DNA of 64,000 bases from Sphingobacterium oryzagri. Its GTDB lineage: Bacteria > Bacteroidota > Bacteroidia > Sphingobacteriales > Sphingobacteriaceae. Position numbers and translations under genes: made by a program. A model generated the notes under the pieces. It saw only the letters and a list, made by a program, of their open reading frames with translations, searched no databases and was not told the origin of the DNA. The DNA is taken from NCBI RefSeq assembly GCF_028736175.1, contig NZ_CP117880.1:5022001-5086000 (forward strand), read 5' to 3'. Below, in pieces: positions 38,034 to 47,827 of the stretch. Numbering within the stretch: position 1 is the first letter of the stretch; each line of letters starts with the position of its first letter.

Positions 38034-39380
38034 ATGCGAAAATTACGCACAGGGGAATGCTATGCTCTTTTGGCAAGCAGCGAGAACCCTCTACATAACG
38101 ATATACAGATTACAAATAACAGAACTTACGGAATCTTATGCTGCATCCTGACCGGCCTTTCGTTTTTGTTGTTTACCGCGCTAGCGTCAGCCCAGAGTAC
38201 CAATTCCGAAATTAAGGGAAATGGGCAGCTAGCCGGTTTACAGCTCAAGATCGGTGATACCGTACCAGAGCAGTTTTACTCAGAAACACTGCAGATTATA
38301 GATAGCACCGGTGTGACCACATCGGCAGCAATTGCAGAATGGAGTAATAAGCGTCTAATCATTATTGACTTTTTTGGCAGCACTTGTGGCCCATGCATAG
38401 CCTGGCTAAAAAAGATGAATCGCCTAGAGGTTGACTCCCGCGCAGTCATTATTCCCGTCACTTCGGAAAGCGCAGGGAAAACCCAACAGTTCCTTTCTAG
38501 GCATGACTTAAAGACCTTCGGCGTCTACGGAGATTCCACAATTCGAAACTATTTTCCCCATATCTTCCTACCGCATCAAGTGTGGATTCTCGATGGAAAG
38601 GTTGTCGCTATAAGCAATGGCAGCAAGACCGATCCGCAAAGCATTAAGACTGCCTTGAATAGTGGTAAACTAAACTTTCAAGCAAAGTCGGACATTAATT
38701 TAGATCTGGCCAAGCACTTAGCCAGTAATCCACTTATCAAATTTGATGATAAGCTGATTAGCAGCTTTAACATCACCAGCCGAATTGATGGGGTGAACGG
38801 GCGAGGCTATTTTCAGCAGGAAGGCAAAAGTATATTCTACTATTTCAATGGCACGATCAGCGGCATTGTGCAGGAACTTGCAGGCATTCCTTTTAACCAG
38901 ATCAGCATCGCGGAAGGTGCTAGCGCTCGACTGCTCTCCCCTTCATCCGCTGATCGCTACTGCTTGCAAGCGATCAGGCAAGGTGAACTCGCTAGGGATT
39001 CTCTTGGTAAAATGATCCTCCCTGAGTTTGCTATACAGATGAGCTTAATAATCTACGAGAAGCAGCGGAATGTCCCCGTTCATGTGATCAATAGCGCCAG
39101 TAAGATGACCAATACGCCGGAAAGAGACCGTATACCGATCAGCCTGCTTATGGATGAACTTAATTACTATGCGAGCTGGGCACCCGGCAGGCCAATCTAT
39201 GTGTGTGATAATCCGGAACTGTGGATCGATGGTACTCTTTTGGATCGTCCGAAGATACGACAGTTGCGCAGCGATCCAGGGAAACTCAGCAAGGAACTTG
39301 AAAAGATAGGCCTAAAAGTTAACAGCGAGACGCGCACTGTGCGCTTTCTGGAAATAAGTGAAAGGGGGGCTTCATTATGA
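38034..39380 (+). CDS. Exported thioredoxin-fold (TlpA-like) protein with SusC-module C-terminal extension
   Basis: 448 residues. The signal peptide is an internal hydrophobic stretch (ILCCILTGLSFLLFTALAS) after a ~33-residue lead, so the true start may be further in. The redoxin-like domain has IIIDFFGSTCGPCIAWLKKM, an active-site CGPC near residue 125. The C-terminal ~250 residues are unrecognised but resemble an STN-type repeat at the end (LSKELEKIGLKVNSETRTVR). It overlaps the SusC gene by 4 bases (ATGA). Such proteins commonly head SusCD-like modules in Sphingobacteriaceae. Confidence 0.8.
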   Translation: MRKLRTGECYALLASSENPLHNDIQITNNRTYGILCCILTGLSFLLFTALASAQSTNSEIKGNGQLAGLQLKIGDTVPEQFYSETLQIIDSTGVTTSAAIAEWSNKRLIIIDFFGSTCGPCIAWLKKMNRLEVDSRAVIIPVTSESAGKTQQFLSRHDLKTFGVYGDSTIRNYFPHIFLPHQVWILDGKVVAISNGSKTDPQSIKTALNSGKLNFQAKSDINLDLAKHLASNPLIKFDDKLISSFNITSRIDGVNGRGYFQQEGKSIFYYFNGTISGIVQELAGIPFNQISIAEGASARLLSPSSADRYCLQAIRQGELARDSLGKMILPEFAIQMSLIIYEKQRNVPVHVINSASKMTNTPERDRIPISLLMDELNYYASWAPGRPIYVCDNPELWIDGTLLDRPKIRQLRSDPGKLSKELEKIGLKVNSETRTVRFLEISERGASL

Positions 39381-42300
39381 GAGTTTATTACATTACGTTT
39401 CTTTTGGTTCTAGCCTTCGGGGCTACCTTTACCAGTCTGCGGGCGCAAGAAACTGGGATTACGATTACCCTACTAGATTCCGTCTCCGGTAAGCGCTTAT
39501 CGGGAGCGTCGATAAGCTTTAGCGAGGCGGCGAAAAACAGGTTGACTGACATGGCGGGAAGCGCTAGGCTGATAGGCCAGCCAAGCGACACCTTAGCTAT
39601 ATCGCTAATTGGTTACCGCGCTAAGCGCTTGGTCTATGGGCAGCTTAGCGAGCCGTACAGGATATTACTTTCTCCGCTAAACAACATGCTGGAGGATGTA
39701 CAGGTCGTTAGCACGGGCTACAGCCGGGCAAACAGCCGCGATAATGTAGGGGCAGCCGATGTGATCGGACAGAATAAACTTGATCGTTCCGTCTCCCGCG
39801 ATATTCTCTCGCGCATAGAAAATAACTCACCCGGGCTGCTTTTTAATCATGGGCAGGCCGCAGAGACAGACCGATTTCTTGTGCGGGGGCGAAGTTCTAT
39901 TTCCGCTGATGCGCGGCCACTAGTAGTACTTGATAACTTTCCCTATGAAGGAGATCTTGAAAATATAAATCCCAATGACATTGAAAGTGTCACGGTGCTC
40001 AAGGATGCATTGGCAGCATCGATATGGGGAGCTAGAGCCGCAAATGGCGTGATCGTGCTGACCAGCAAGAAGGGAAACAGAGAAAAGACCAGTGTTGAGC
40101 TCCGTAGCTATCTTTCGTTACGTGACCGGCCAGACTTGTATAATATTTCCCAGATATCCTCTAGCGATCTCATCGATCTGACCAAGGAACTTTATGAGCG
40201 TGGGCTTTTTGATGGCGCAAGTTCGGGAAACCTATATGGACAGACCAATGCTATTCCCAAAGCTGCCGAGATCCTGATTGCTGGTGATCCTGACAGTGAG
40301 GCTCAGCTTGATGCGCTGCGCGGCATCGATGTACGCAGCGACATCTCGCGATACCTTTATCGTCCGGAGTTTCTCCAGCAGTACAACGTAAACCTGCGAG
40401 GGCTTCAGGGTAAAGCGGATTACTTTATTTCGGCAGGTTACGATAAGGGACAGCACGAGCTTGTAGGTGCAGGTGAAAATCGGCTCAATTTGCGCTCAAA
40501 CATCGGTTATGCCATCAGTGAAAAGCTCCGGATCGATCTGACCACACTTTACACGCGCAATATTTCCGAAAACGGTCATAACCGCGGGATGGAAATTGGC
40601 GCTTTCGGCAGGAGCATCTTCTCCTACCAGCCCTATGACAGGCTAATTGATGATGCAGGTAATCCGGCAGCTATCTATCCGGCACTACGCAAAGGCTACG
40701 TTGATACGATCGGCAGCGGCCGTCTGCTGGACTGGACGTACCGACCACTTGAGGAAATCGATCGCGAGCAGCATACGACCGACCGGCAAAATCTGCTCTA
40801 CGCGGTGGGATTGAATTACCGGATGCTTGATTTTCTAACGCTGGATCTAAAATATCAGTACGAAAACCAGAACAGTAGGCTTTCGGCGCTCTATGCCGCA
40901 GACTCCTATTACGCCCTTCACCAGATCAACCAATATTCCCAACTCGGGACAGATGGCAGCATCAACCGCATCGTGCCACTGGGTGCAATCTATCACAACG
41001 AGGAAGATCGAACGACAGCACATCAGGGACGCGGGCAGCTAAATCTCGATAAACGTTTTGCAGACCATCACCTGTCAGGCTTCACCGGGTATGAAATCCG
41101 GCACAAGAAGGCGCGGCTCAATCGATACGCTCCCTATTACGGGTATAATACAGAGTACAGTACGGTAGTTTCGGCACTGGATTTTCTGACCTACTATCCG
41201 CTTCTTCAGAGCGGATCGCAACAGCGTATCGAAAATTCCCAGTTCCTTTCTTCCGGAACGGACAACTTTGTATCGGCCTATGGAAGCCTGAACTACAGCT
41301 ACGCAGGAAGGTACTTTGTGGAGAGCAGCATGCGAAGGGACGAGGCCAACCTTTTCGGGGTAAACACCAACCAGAAGGGAACCCCGCTCTGGTCTGTAGG
41401 TGGAGCGTGGGAGATCAGCAAAGAGCCCTTTTACAAGAGCGGTCTCCTTCCCTATCTCAAGGCACGGCTCACCTACGGGGTCAATGGGAACATCTCTCGC
41501 GCTACCTCGGCCTATACCACGATGTTGATGCTCAGCGGCGTGAGCCATCCGAACTTAGCTGGACAGATCAACAACCCTCCGAATGCAGATTTACGTTGGG
41601 AGCAGGTCAAAATGGTCAACTTTGGACTGGAATTCGCCAGTAAGGGCCAGCATCTGTGGGGACGCGTGGACATATACAACAAAAACTCTGATGATCTGCT
41701 TGCCCTTATCCCTACGGATGCTACCTACGGGTTCTCTTCGGTATATGCCAACTCGGCAGAAATGAACACCAAAGGGATCGACCTGCAGCTAAACGGGCAG
41801 GCAAACATCGGCAGGGTGAACTGGCAGGCCAACCTTAATTACTCCCACAACAGGAACCGCGTGACACGATACCTGATGCCCAGGGCATCTACAGGCAACG
41901 TTTACGTCACGGCAGGTGCGATCAGCCCATTGGTCGATCATCCCCTATATTCCGTTTTTAGCTACCGATGGGGCGGTCTTAATTCCCAGACGGGACAGCC
42001 GCAAGGCTATGTAGAGGACGCAATATCGGACGATTATTCCGCTATATATAGCTCTGCTCTGGAGGATATGCAGTTTCATGGCTCGCTGCAGCCGACGCAC
42101 TTTGGAAATCTCCTCAACTCTTTTTCCTACAAGGCCGTATCGCTGTCCTTTAACATCAGTTACCGCTTTGGAGGCTTCTTCCGCAACCCTTCGCTTTACA
42201 ACAGCGGATTGATCTACGGACTCGGTGGGCACGGCGATTACGCGCAGCGCTGGCAGCAGCCTGGCGATGAGCTTTCCACGCACGTACCGGCTTTTGACTA

Positions 42301-42565
42301 CACGCAGAACGCTAGCCGAGACTTTTTCTACCAAAATGCTGAGGTGCATATTATGAAAAGCGATGTCATCCGGCTAGAGGATATCAACGTTTCCTACCGA
42401 TTCGCGCTTGCTCGTCGAAAGAATAGTCCCAGCATGACCTTAATATTTAATGCAGCGCAGCTTCCCATGCTATGGGCTGCCGCGCCAGGTGGCATAGATC
42501 CCTATTTTGTAAACAGCGCTATTACCCGTCCGCGGTTTTCATTCGGCGCAAACCTAAGCTTTTAG
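39377..42565 (+). CDS. SusC/RagA family TonB-linked outer membrane protein
   Basis: 1062 residues: signal peptide ending SLRAQ; a carboxypeptidase-regulatory-like domain (about 28-105, SGKRLSGASISFSEAAKNRL); a SusC-type plug with VVSTGYSRANSRDNVG and VTVLKDALAASIWGARAANG; and a long barrel ending ITRPRFSFGANLSF. With SusD it forms an outer-membrane import channel for oligosaccharides or peptides. The absence of polysaccharide-degrading enzymes nearby argues for a peptide or unknown ligand. Confidence 0.95.
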   Translation: MRVYYITFLLVLAFGATFTSLRAQETGITITLLDSVSGKRLSGASISFSEAAKNRLTDMAGSARLIGQPSDTLAISLIGYRAKRLVYGQLSEPYRILLSPLNNMLEDVQVVSTGYSRANSRDNVGAADVIGQNKLDRSVSRDILSRIENNSPGLLFNHGQAAETDRFLVRGRSSISADARPLVVLDNFPYEGDLENINPNDIESVTVLKDALAASIWGARAANGVIVLTSKKGNREKTSVELRSYLSLRDRPDLYNISQISSSDLIDLTKELYERGLFDGASSGNLYGQTNAIPKAAEILIAGDPDSEAQLDALRGIDVRSDISRYLYRPEFLQQYNVNLRGLQGKADYFISAGYDKGQHELVGAGENRLNLRSNIGYAISEKLRIDLTTLYTRNISENGHNRGMEIGAFGRSIFSYQPYDRLIDDAGNPAAIYPALRKGYVDTIGSGRLLDWTYRPLEEIDREQHTTDRQNLLYAVGLNYRMLDFLTLDLKYQYENQNSRLSALYAADSYYALHQINQYSQLGTDGSINRIVPLGAIYHNEEDRTTAHQGRGQLNLDKRFADHHLSGFTGYEIRHKKARLNRYAPYYGYNTEYSTVVSALDFLTYYPLLQSGSQQRIENSQFLSSGTDNFVSAYGSLNYSYAGRYFVESSMRRDEANLFGVNTNQKGTPLWSVGGAWEISKEPFYKSGLLPYLKARLTYGVNGNISRATSAYTTMLMLSGVSHPNLAGQINNPPNADLRWEQVKMVNFGLEFASKGQHLWGRVDIYNKNSDDLLALIPTDATYGFSSVYANSAEMNTKGIDLQLNGQANIGRVNWQANLNYSHNRNRVTRYLMPRASTGNVYVTAGAISPLVDHPLYSVFSYRWGGLNSQTGQPQGYVEDAISDDYSAIYSSALEDMQFHGSLQPTHFGNLLNSFSYKAVSLSFNISYRFGGFFRNPSLYNSGLIYGLGGHGDYAQRWQQPGDELSTHVPAFDYTQNASRDFFYQNAEVHIMKSDVIRLEDINVSYRFALARRKNSPSMTLIFNAAQLPMLWAAAPGGIDPYFVNSAITRPRFSFGANLSF

Positions 42566-42567
42566 AA

Positions 42568-43962
42568 ATGAAGAATTATTATATACTTTTTATGGCGCTG
42601 GCCGTTCTTTCCTGCTCCAAGGAGGCCTTTTTGGAAAAGAAGCCGGACGACTCGCTGGTGATACCGCTAACACTAGCAGACTATCAGGCCATCCTCGACA
42701 ATGATATGGTGATGAACGGCAAGGGATCGACCGGATCAGGGGCTGTACCAATCATTGGGGAGATGGGTGCAGACAACTATTTTGTCCGAGACGTAGACTT
42801 CCCGAACTTTCCGCAGCAACAACAGAACATCTACATCTGGAACAAACAGGTCTACGACGGATCACAACTTTTGGACTGGGATTATCCTTACCGCATCGTG
42901 TTTTATTCCAACATCGTACTGGAAGGGCTTGGACCGCTTCAGATAAACACCGTGGATCAAAGCGCGTACAACCTTGCCTATGGAAGCGCGCACTTTTTCC
43001 GCGCGCATTCCTTCTACCATTTGGCGCAGGTATTTGCTCCTCATTATAACGCCCAACAAGCAGAGGTGCAGACCGGAATTCCGATCCGGCTGGCGACGAG
43101 CTTCGACGAAAAGATCGAAAGAGCTAGCCTAGCACAAACCTACCGGCAGATCATTAGCGATCTGGAAACCTCGGTGCTGTACCTGCCCGATGCTTCTGGT
43201 CGCATCAAGACCCGACCGAGTAAACAGGCTGCCTATGGTCTACTTTCCAGAGTCTATTTAACGATGGGCGCATACCAGCAGGCCAAATTATATGCAGACT
43301 CCTGTTTGGATCTTAGTAGCAGACTATTGGACTACGGTGGCCTTAATGCAGCATTGCGAACGCCGTTTCCCGAGCCCGAGGATAACCCCGAGGTGCTATT
43401 CTCCTGCAAAATGACCGATATGGTGAGCGGCCCCCTTTGGCCGACCCGCGAACGCACAGACAGCAGCCTATATGCTTCCTATGAAAGTAACGATCTGCGA
43501 AAAACCGTCTTTTTTCGAGTGGTGGCAGGTGGTATGAGCTTCAAAGGAAGCTACGAAAACAACTCTTTTCTATTTGCCGGTATTGCTACGGACGAAGTAC
43601 TACTAAACCGTGCGGAATGCCTCGCCCGGATGGGCATGGTAGAGCAGGCTATGGCGGACTTACACTATTTGCTGGAGCACCGCTACCAGTCTGGATCTCT
43701 TGATGTGGAACGATTTTCGGGCACTTTGCCGCAGGCCGAAGCATTGGAAATTATACTTGTCGAGCGAAGGAAAGAGCTGCTGCATCGCGGACTACGCTGG
43801 ACAGACCTGCGTAGACTGAATGCCGAGGGAGCAGCAATAACCTTGCGGCGACAGATCGGCTCGCAAACCTATACGCTAGCGCCAGGCGATCCGCGCTGGG
43901 TATGGCCTATACCTGATTACGTTTTAAGCTTCAATCCTGATATGATACAGAACGATAGGTAG
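42568..43962 (+). CDS. RagB/SusD family nutrient-binding lipoprotein
   Basis: 464 residues from the ATG at 42568, three bases after the SusC stop. The lipobox ALAVLSC gives a lipidated cysteine at residue 16, followed by the usual KEAFLEKKPDDSLVIP. TPR-like helices include YGLLSRVYLTMGAYQQAKLY and NRAECLARMGMVEQAMADL, with a SusD-typical end (ERRKELLHRGLRWTDLRRLN, then VWPIPDYVLSFNPDMIQN). It is the surface-exposed binding lid of the SusC channel. Confidence 0.95.
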   Translation: MKNYYILFMALAVLSCSKEAFLEKKPDDSLVIPLTLADYQAILDNDMVMNGKGSTGSGAVPIIGEMGADNYFVRDVDFPNFPQQQQNIYIWNKQVYDGSQLLDWDYPYRIVFYSNIVLEGLGPLQINTVDQSAYNLAYGSAHFFRAHSFYHLAQVFAPHYNAQQAEVQTGIPIRLATSFDEKIERASLAQTYRQIISDLETSVLYLPDASGRIKTRPSKQAAYGLLSRVYLTMGAYQQAKLYADSCLDLSSRLLDYGGLNAALRTPFPEPEDNPEVLFSCKMTDMVSGPLWPTRERTDSSLYASYESNDLRKTVFFRVVAGGMSFKGSYENNSFLFAGIATDEVLLNRAECLARMGMVEQAMADLHYLLEHRYQSGSLDVERFSGTLPQAEALEIILVERRKELLHRGLRWTDLRRLNAEGAAITLRRQIGSQTYTLAPGDPRWVWPIPDYVLSFNPDMIQNDR

Positions 43963-43970
43963 ACGTAAAA

Positions 43971-43999
43971 AAGCCGGATCTCATTTTTGGATCCGGCTT
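43971..43999. terminator. Bidirectional terminator after SusD
   Basis: AAGCCGGATC / GATCCGGCTT, a 10-bp stem with a 9-base loop preceded by A-runs and lying between the convergent SusD and DUF6520 genes. Confidence 0.75.
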
Positions 44000-44020
44000 C
44001 CCTGTTAATGAAAACGTCAC

Positions 44021-44323
44021 TTACTCTGCTCTGAACAAGGTTTGCTGAGATGGCGTGTTATCGTTGATCAGGTTTGGATTGGCCTGCATCGATGTGAAGC
44101 CCTTAGCACAGACTTCGTCTTCTCCCTCGCAGGGATTGGTCGGCGCCGTGGCCTGTCTATCATAAGAATAGACTCCAGTTGCTGGATTTCTAGAATACCA
44201 GTGCAGGTTGGTTTGCGCACTTTTCTTCTCGCCGAAAGACATTAATGTCGCGCTTCCAGCAGTTACCGCCAAGGCTACCAGCGGTAAGATCATTTTTAAA
44301 ATTTTACTTTTCATGTTAATCAT
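44021..44323 (-). CDS. DUF6520 family exported small protein
   Basis: 100 residues with a signal peptide (ILKMILPLVALAVTAGSATL). The mature part carries two cysteines in PCEGEDEVCAKG, a DUF6520-like pattern common in Bacteroidota beside SusC/SusD/TlpA modules (from memory). An ATG at 44314 is an alternative start. Function unknown, possibly a small secreted peptide linked to the neighbouring transport module. Confidence 0.75.
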   Translation of the reverse strand: MINMKSKILKMILPLVALAVTAGSATLMSFGEKKSAQTNLHWYSRNPATGVYSYDRQATAPTNPCEGEDEVCAKGFTSMQANPNLINDNTPSQQTLFRAE

Positions 44324-44644
44324 GTTTTAAATTAAAAATCTGTTTACGTTCGTCTTTTGGCCGACAAGCCCTAGGCGGGAGCCCATCCCGGACTCCGGCT
44401 TCGCCGTTCTTTCCTTTTCCTTTCTGATAATGAATACTAAAAAAAACATGCCTCTATCACATCGTCACCGTGCAGCGATCTTATTTTCTACTGCTAAGTT
44501 CATTTGAAAACAGGTGCTGCAGTGAGACCATGTTGCGCAAAAACACGACAGCATTGCACAATTTGCCTTGCGGCGTGAGGATTGCAGATAGTAATTGGAG
44601 GATCAATAGGATTGGGGAATACTAAAGGGCAGGATTCGACTCGT
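44324..44644. other. Intergenic region between DUF6520 and AraC genes
   Basis: No gene; it should contain the DUF6520 promoter and the terminator of the AraC gene. Nothing distinctive recognised. Confidence 0.35.
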
Positions 44645-45643
44645 CTATGCTTTTGAACGTTTTAGCTGGAAACTTCGAGGTGGCATACCGATAAACTGCT
44701 TGAAGGTTCGCTGAAAGGAGCGGATCTCGCCAAATCCGCAAAGGATACTGACTTCCTTGATTGGAAGCCCCCGCAACAATAGCTTTTTGGCCATCTGGAT
44801 AACCTTTTCGTTTTTATAATGCCGTATTGTCCGTTTATATACCGATCTAAATATTCGGTCTAGATGCTTTGACGTGTAAGGCACTTGGTCGTAGACCTCA
44901 GCAAGATCAAAACCTGCCCCTTGCTGTTTTACACCTTCCCTTACGCGCGCCTTCGCAAGCATGCAATAATGCGCTGCGCTTCCGGGAACAAAATTACCTT
45001 TGAGCTTACGTTTAGAAAGCTTGAGCAGGCGAGCGAGTTGCCTTATGATATCAACCTGCCTGTCCAGTGGCCTTTTATTTAAGCCCTTGCATAACCTATG
45101 GATCAACATTTCTGTCATCTCTCCCGCGTAAAAATGCTGGCTTACAACTGTAGTGGACGCATTATTTCTCTTCAGATCAAGTAGTGGTTTTAAAAATATA
45201 AAGTCCTTGGCGGCATGCTCGTCGAACAATCTGGCGAGAAAGTAAAAGCTAAAGATACGCCAGCGTCCTTGTGGTAAAGTGATCTTGTAACTACCCGAGG
45301 GCAGGTAAGCGTAGATCCCCCGACGGGCATCAAGAGCGAAGACCTTTTTTTCTTCGCGCATGAGCAGCATCCTACCGGTAGATTGTAGTAGGTAGATTCC
45401 ATGCACATCCCCCATGGATGTTTGCGCAGAAAGTTTAATTGGCCAGTTGGTTTGAATTTCAATGTAGGAGATAAATCCCAATTTACCTTTGAATTCCTGT
45501 TCGATACTGGTTCCTACCTCTGATCTGCGGTAAATAACGCTACCTATGCCTAGGGAAAGTGCAGGACAAAGATCTCCCCTTGCAGCCTTTGACAAGGGCT
45601 GTCCAAAAAAAGATCCGGTATCCATGTATGCACTTTTTCGCAT
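44645..45643 (-). CDS. AraC family transcriptional regulator of the SusCD module
   Basis: 332 residues. The N-terminal ~230 residues are a divergent sensor. The C-terminal two-HTH domain shows DLAEVYDQVPYTSKHLDRIF and LPIKEVSILCGFGEIRSFQR, ending TFKQFIGMPPRSFQLK. The same strand and proximity to the DUF6520 and SusCD genes suggest control of that module, possibly in response to its imported ligand. No transmembrane segment. Confidence 0.88.
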   Translation of the reverse strand: MRKSAYMDTGSFFGQPLSKAARGDLCPALSLGIGSVIYRRSEVGTSIEQEFKGKLGFISYIEIQTNWPIKLSAQTSMGDVHGIYLLQSTGRMLLMREEKKVFALDARRGIYAYLPSGSYKITLPQGRWRIFSFYFLARLFDEHAAKDFIFLKPLLDLKRNNASTTVVSQHFYAGEMTEMLIHRLCKGLNKRPLDRQVDIIRQLARLLKLSKRKLKGNFVPGSAAHYCMLAKARVREGVKQQGAGFDLAEVYDQVPYTSKHLDRIFRSVYKRTIRHYKNEKVIQMAKKLLLRGLPIKEVSILCGFGEIRSFQRTFKQFIGMPPRSFQLKRSKA

Positions 45644-46259
45644 ATTATTTCCATTAAGCTTTGCGCTTTTTTGCGCTTAATTTGGTTGGACATTCTACTT
45701 GGATAAGATCCGATCTTCAGCATGTAAAAGCAACTTTTTTCCGTTAAGTACCGTTTTGTATACGTTTGATTCCATTTTCTATGCAAAACACCGTTATCTG
45801 CCACAGTATTTTGAGCTAAAAAGCGGCTTTGGAACACAAAATTTTTATTGAATTACAATATCATTCTGCGTGAAATAACCTTGCAAACACAAGTTGTTCA
45901 CTAGCGAGGTTTTAGACCAATCTTTTACCGAAGTGTCCACAACTAATTAAAGAAATCGTGACTTAACAAGCAAGAAGTGGGATAGTTAACCATATAGAGG
46001 TGTAATCGGTCGTTTTCGCGGTGTAGATGACAAATAATGCCCCTAAAAAAGACCAAAAATGAAGGTACAAAAACACCTCTTTTTGGTGGATTTCGTCATA
46101 TTTTCTTCCCATCGGTGCAAAGTTTTAAATAAGTAGCATCGGTTTTGCTGCTAATTTTTGCATTAGGCGTCTTATAAAAAAGCACTATCCGAAATTTTCC
46201 AGTTGAACAACTTCTTTTATCGTATCAACGAATCTAGGCGGTAGACTAAGAATGTTAAA
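45644..46259. other. Intergenic region, no gene seen
   Basis: AT-rich; scattered short open frames only. Duplicated segment B begins near its right edge. Confidence 0.4.
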
Positions 46260-46350
46260 AGTTGTAAAATATTAAAGCCACTTATTCAATGGCATATTAT
46301 TTGGTGGTATGTTAGTATTCATAATTTAGGTTAATAATTGGTTAGTTAGT

Positions 46351-46385
46351 AAAAAATCCTGAAGCTCTCCGCTTCAGGATTTTTT
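46351..46385. terminator. Bidirectional terminator hairpin in duplicated segment B
   Basis: AAAAAATCCTGAAGC / GCTTCAGGATTTTTT with loop TCTCC, the counterpart of 13521-13553. The stem is perfect while the loop has changed. Confidence 0.75.
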
Positions 46386-46754
46386 TTTAAATACTCCCTT
46401 ATGGGTATATGTGCAATGGTGGATATTTTCCATTATTCCTAGCGCTAACGCTGGCATTTTCATTTTTACAAATGATGACGAAGTGCGTCATTGCTTCCTT
46501 AACGTCCTTTTGTTCAAAGATGAACATCTTTTTGTCCGCTATCGAACAGCTAAAATAACGCCCGAAAACATAATAACCTCACGATCCATCACTTACGCTT
46601 TTTGGCAAAGCGGTTGCATCCTCTTTTACAGATGGCAAGCGGCCAGTAGTGTGATTAAGCTCTTCGGTAAATATTTCACCGACCAAAGCTCCGCATTTAC
46701 CGAGAAACAGCCGCAATCCATCTAATCGGTATTTATCAGCAGGCATCAGCGCTG

Positions 46755-46762
46755 TACTTTTG
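46755..46762 (+). promoter_or_regulatory. Putative -7 promoter element, NTF2-like copy 3
   Basis: TACTTTTG is retained although most of the distal leader has diverged from copies 1 and 2, which supports its function. Confidence 0.55.
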
Positions 46763-46821
46763 AGGTATCAAATAGGAAATAATAACATAAAAATATTAAA
46801 AGACATTAAAAAAACACTACC

Positions 46822-47247
46822 ATGAAAAAGACATTAACAACCATCGCAGCAGCCATCATCATGATCAGCTCATTCTCTTCTTTCGCAGCGGAGAAAACCA
46901 ACCCGTTAAAGAATGTAAAATCGGCAAAGGTTATAGGTACCTATCTGGAAGCAACTACGCTTGGCAGCATCGAACTGAACAAGTTCCTTTTTGCAGATGA
47001 TTTCCAGTACAGCAACAGTGCGAACGATGACACATTCAATAAGCGCGAATACACCGCTTTCTTAAAAGCACACAAAGGCGTAAACTTCGACTGTAAGACT
47101 AGCTATGAGATCTTGGATCAAAGTGGAAAGGCTTGTATGGCAAAAGCAACGATGGTATTTGAGAAGTTTACGCGTGTAGATTACATCACCTTGAGTCAGG
47201 ATCAGGATGGTTGGAAAGTGAGCAAGGTAGTGACTACTTACCCATAA
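46822..47247 (+). CDS. Exported NTF2-like / putative lumazine-binding protein, copy 3 (in island)
   Basis: 141 residues, differing from copies 1 and 2 at seven positions (for example NVKSAKVIGTY against NVESAKIINTY, and EYTAFL against EYSNFL), with about 46 base differences from copy 1 by hand count, mostly silent. Signal peptide and both cysteines are unchanged. The ratio shows strong purifying selection on the protein. Confidence 0.8.
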   Translation: MKKTLTTIAAAIIMISSFSSFAAEKTNPLKNVKSAKVIGTYLEATTLGSIELNKFLFADDFQYSNSANDDTFNKREYTAFLKAHKGVNFDCKTSYEILDQSGKACMAKATMVFEKFTRVDYITLSQDQDGWKVSKVVTTYP

Positions 47248-47311
47248 TTGCATAAGATTTTTGTTTCAATACCGCCATGTCGCGAGATATTGCATTGTTT
47301 AGTTTAGTTAT

Positions 47312-47335
47312 AAAGTCTGCAGCCTTGCAGACTTT
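47312..47335 (+). terminator. Hairpin terminator of NTF2-like copy 3
   Basis: The same 10-bp stem as in copies 1 and 2; only one loop base differs (GCCT for GCCA). Confidence 0.75.
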
Positions 47336-47477
47336 GTTGTTTTAGCCATTTACTTCTTTAGTGGAAATATGATATAAACAGGCTTTTATCTGTGCGAACC
47401 GCTGTTCGGCAGCTTTGGAAAAAATTTTTGTAGATAGCGGTGTAGAGTGAGGATTTAATTGACATGCTTATGTGCAT

Positions 47478-47720
47478 TTAGACCCCTTTAATACGAATGG
47501 GCCCTTTGATATGATCGATGTCGACAGGCTCTCCCTTTTGCGTGATCACCACTTTCCCCTGCTTCTGCAATCCGATGGCCGCTTCAACCACTTCTTGCAT
47601 ATGCGCACGCCAATTTTCTGGGAAAAGTTCTCTGGCGATCTCAGACGGACAGAACGTTTTTTCATCACCACGCGCCTGTGCCGTTGATAAGATGCTTTCG
47701 ATTATTTTATCATCCTTCAT
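47478..47720 (-). CDS. DUF3253 family small winged-helix-like protein, copy B
   Basis: 80 residues from the ATG at 47720 (an upstream ATG at 47744 adds eight). It keeps the TFCPSEIARELFPENWR and VDIDHIKGPIRIKG blocks identical or nearly so to copy A; changes cluster in the first 20 residues and the middle helix. Role unknown. Last gene of the operon copy. Confidence 0.85.
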   Translation of the reverse strand: MKDDKIIESILSTAQARGDEKTFCPSEIARELFPENWRAHMQEVVEAAIGLQKQGKVVITQKGEPVDIDHIKGPIRIKGV

Positions 47721-47827
47721 AACATATGAAACGCAAAAGGGCATGTGGAAGTTTTTAGTAGATCGCTTTACGTATCAGCTTCTGGGTATGGTCGCGTCGT
47801 ATATGAGCTGCTCGCTTGTTTGCTACA

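Noticed and set aside
41075-41548. 157-codon antisense frame inside the SusC gene
   Set aside because: Shadow of a strong coding region; composition follows from the sense codons.
46411-46725. 104-codon frame in the leader of NTF2-like copy 3
   Set aside because: The corresponding leaders of copies 1 and 2 do not keep the frame, so it is not a conserved gene.
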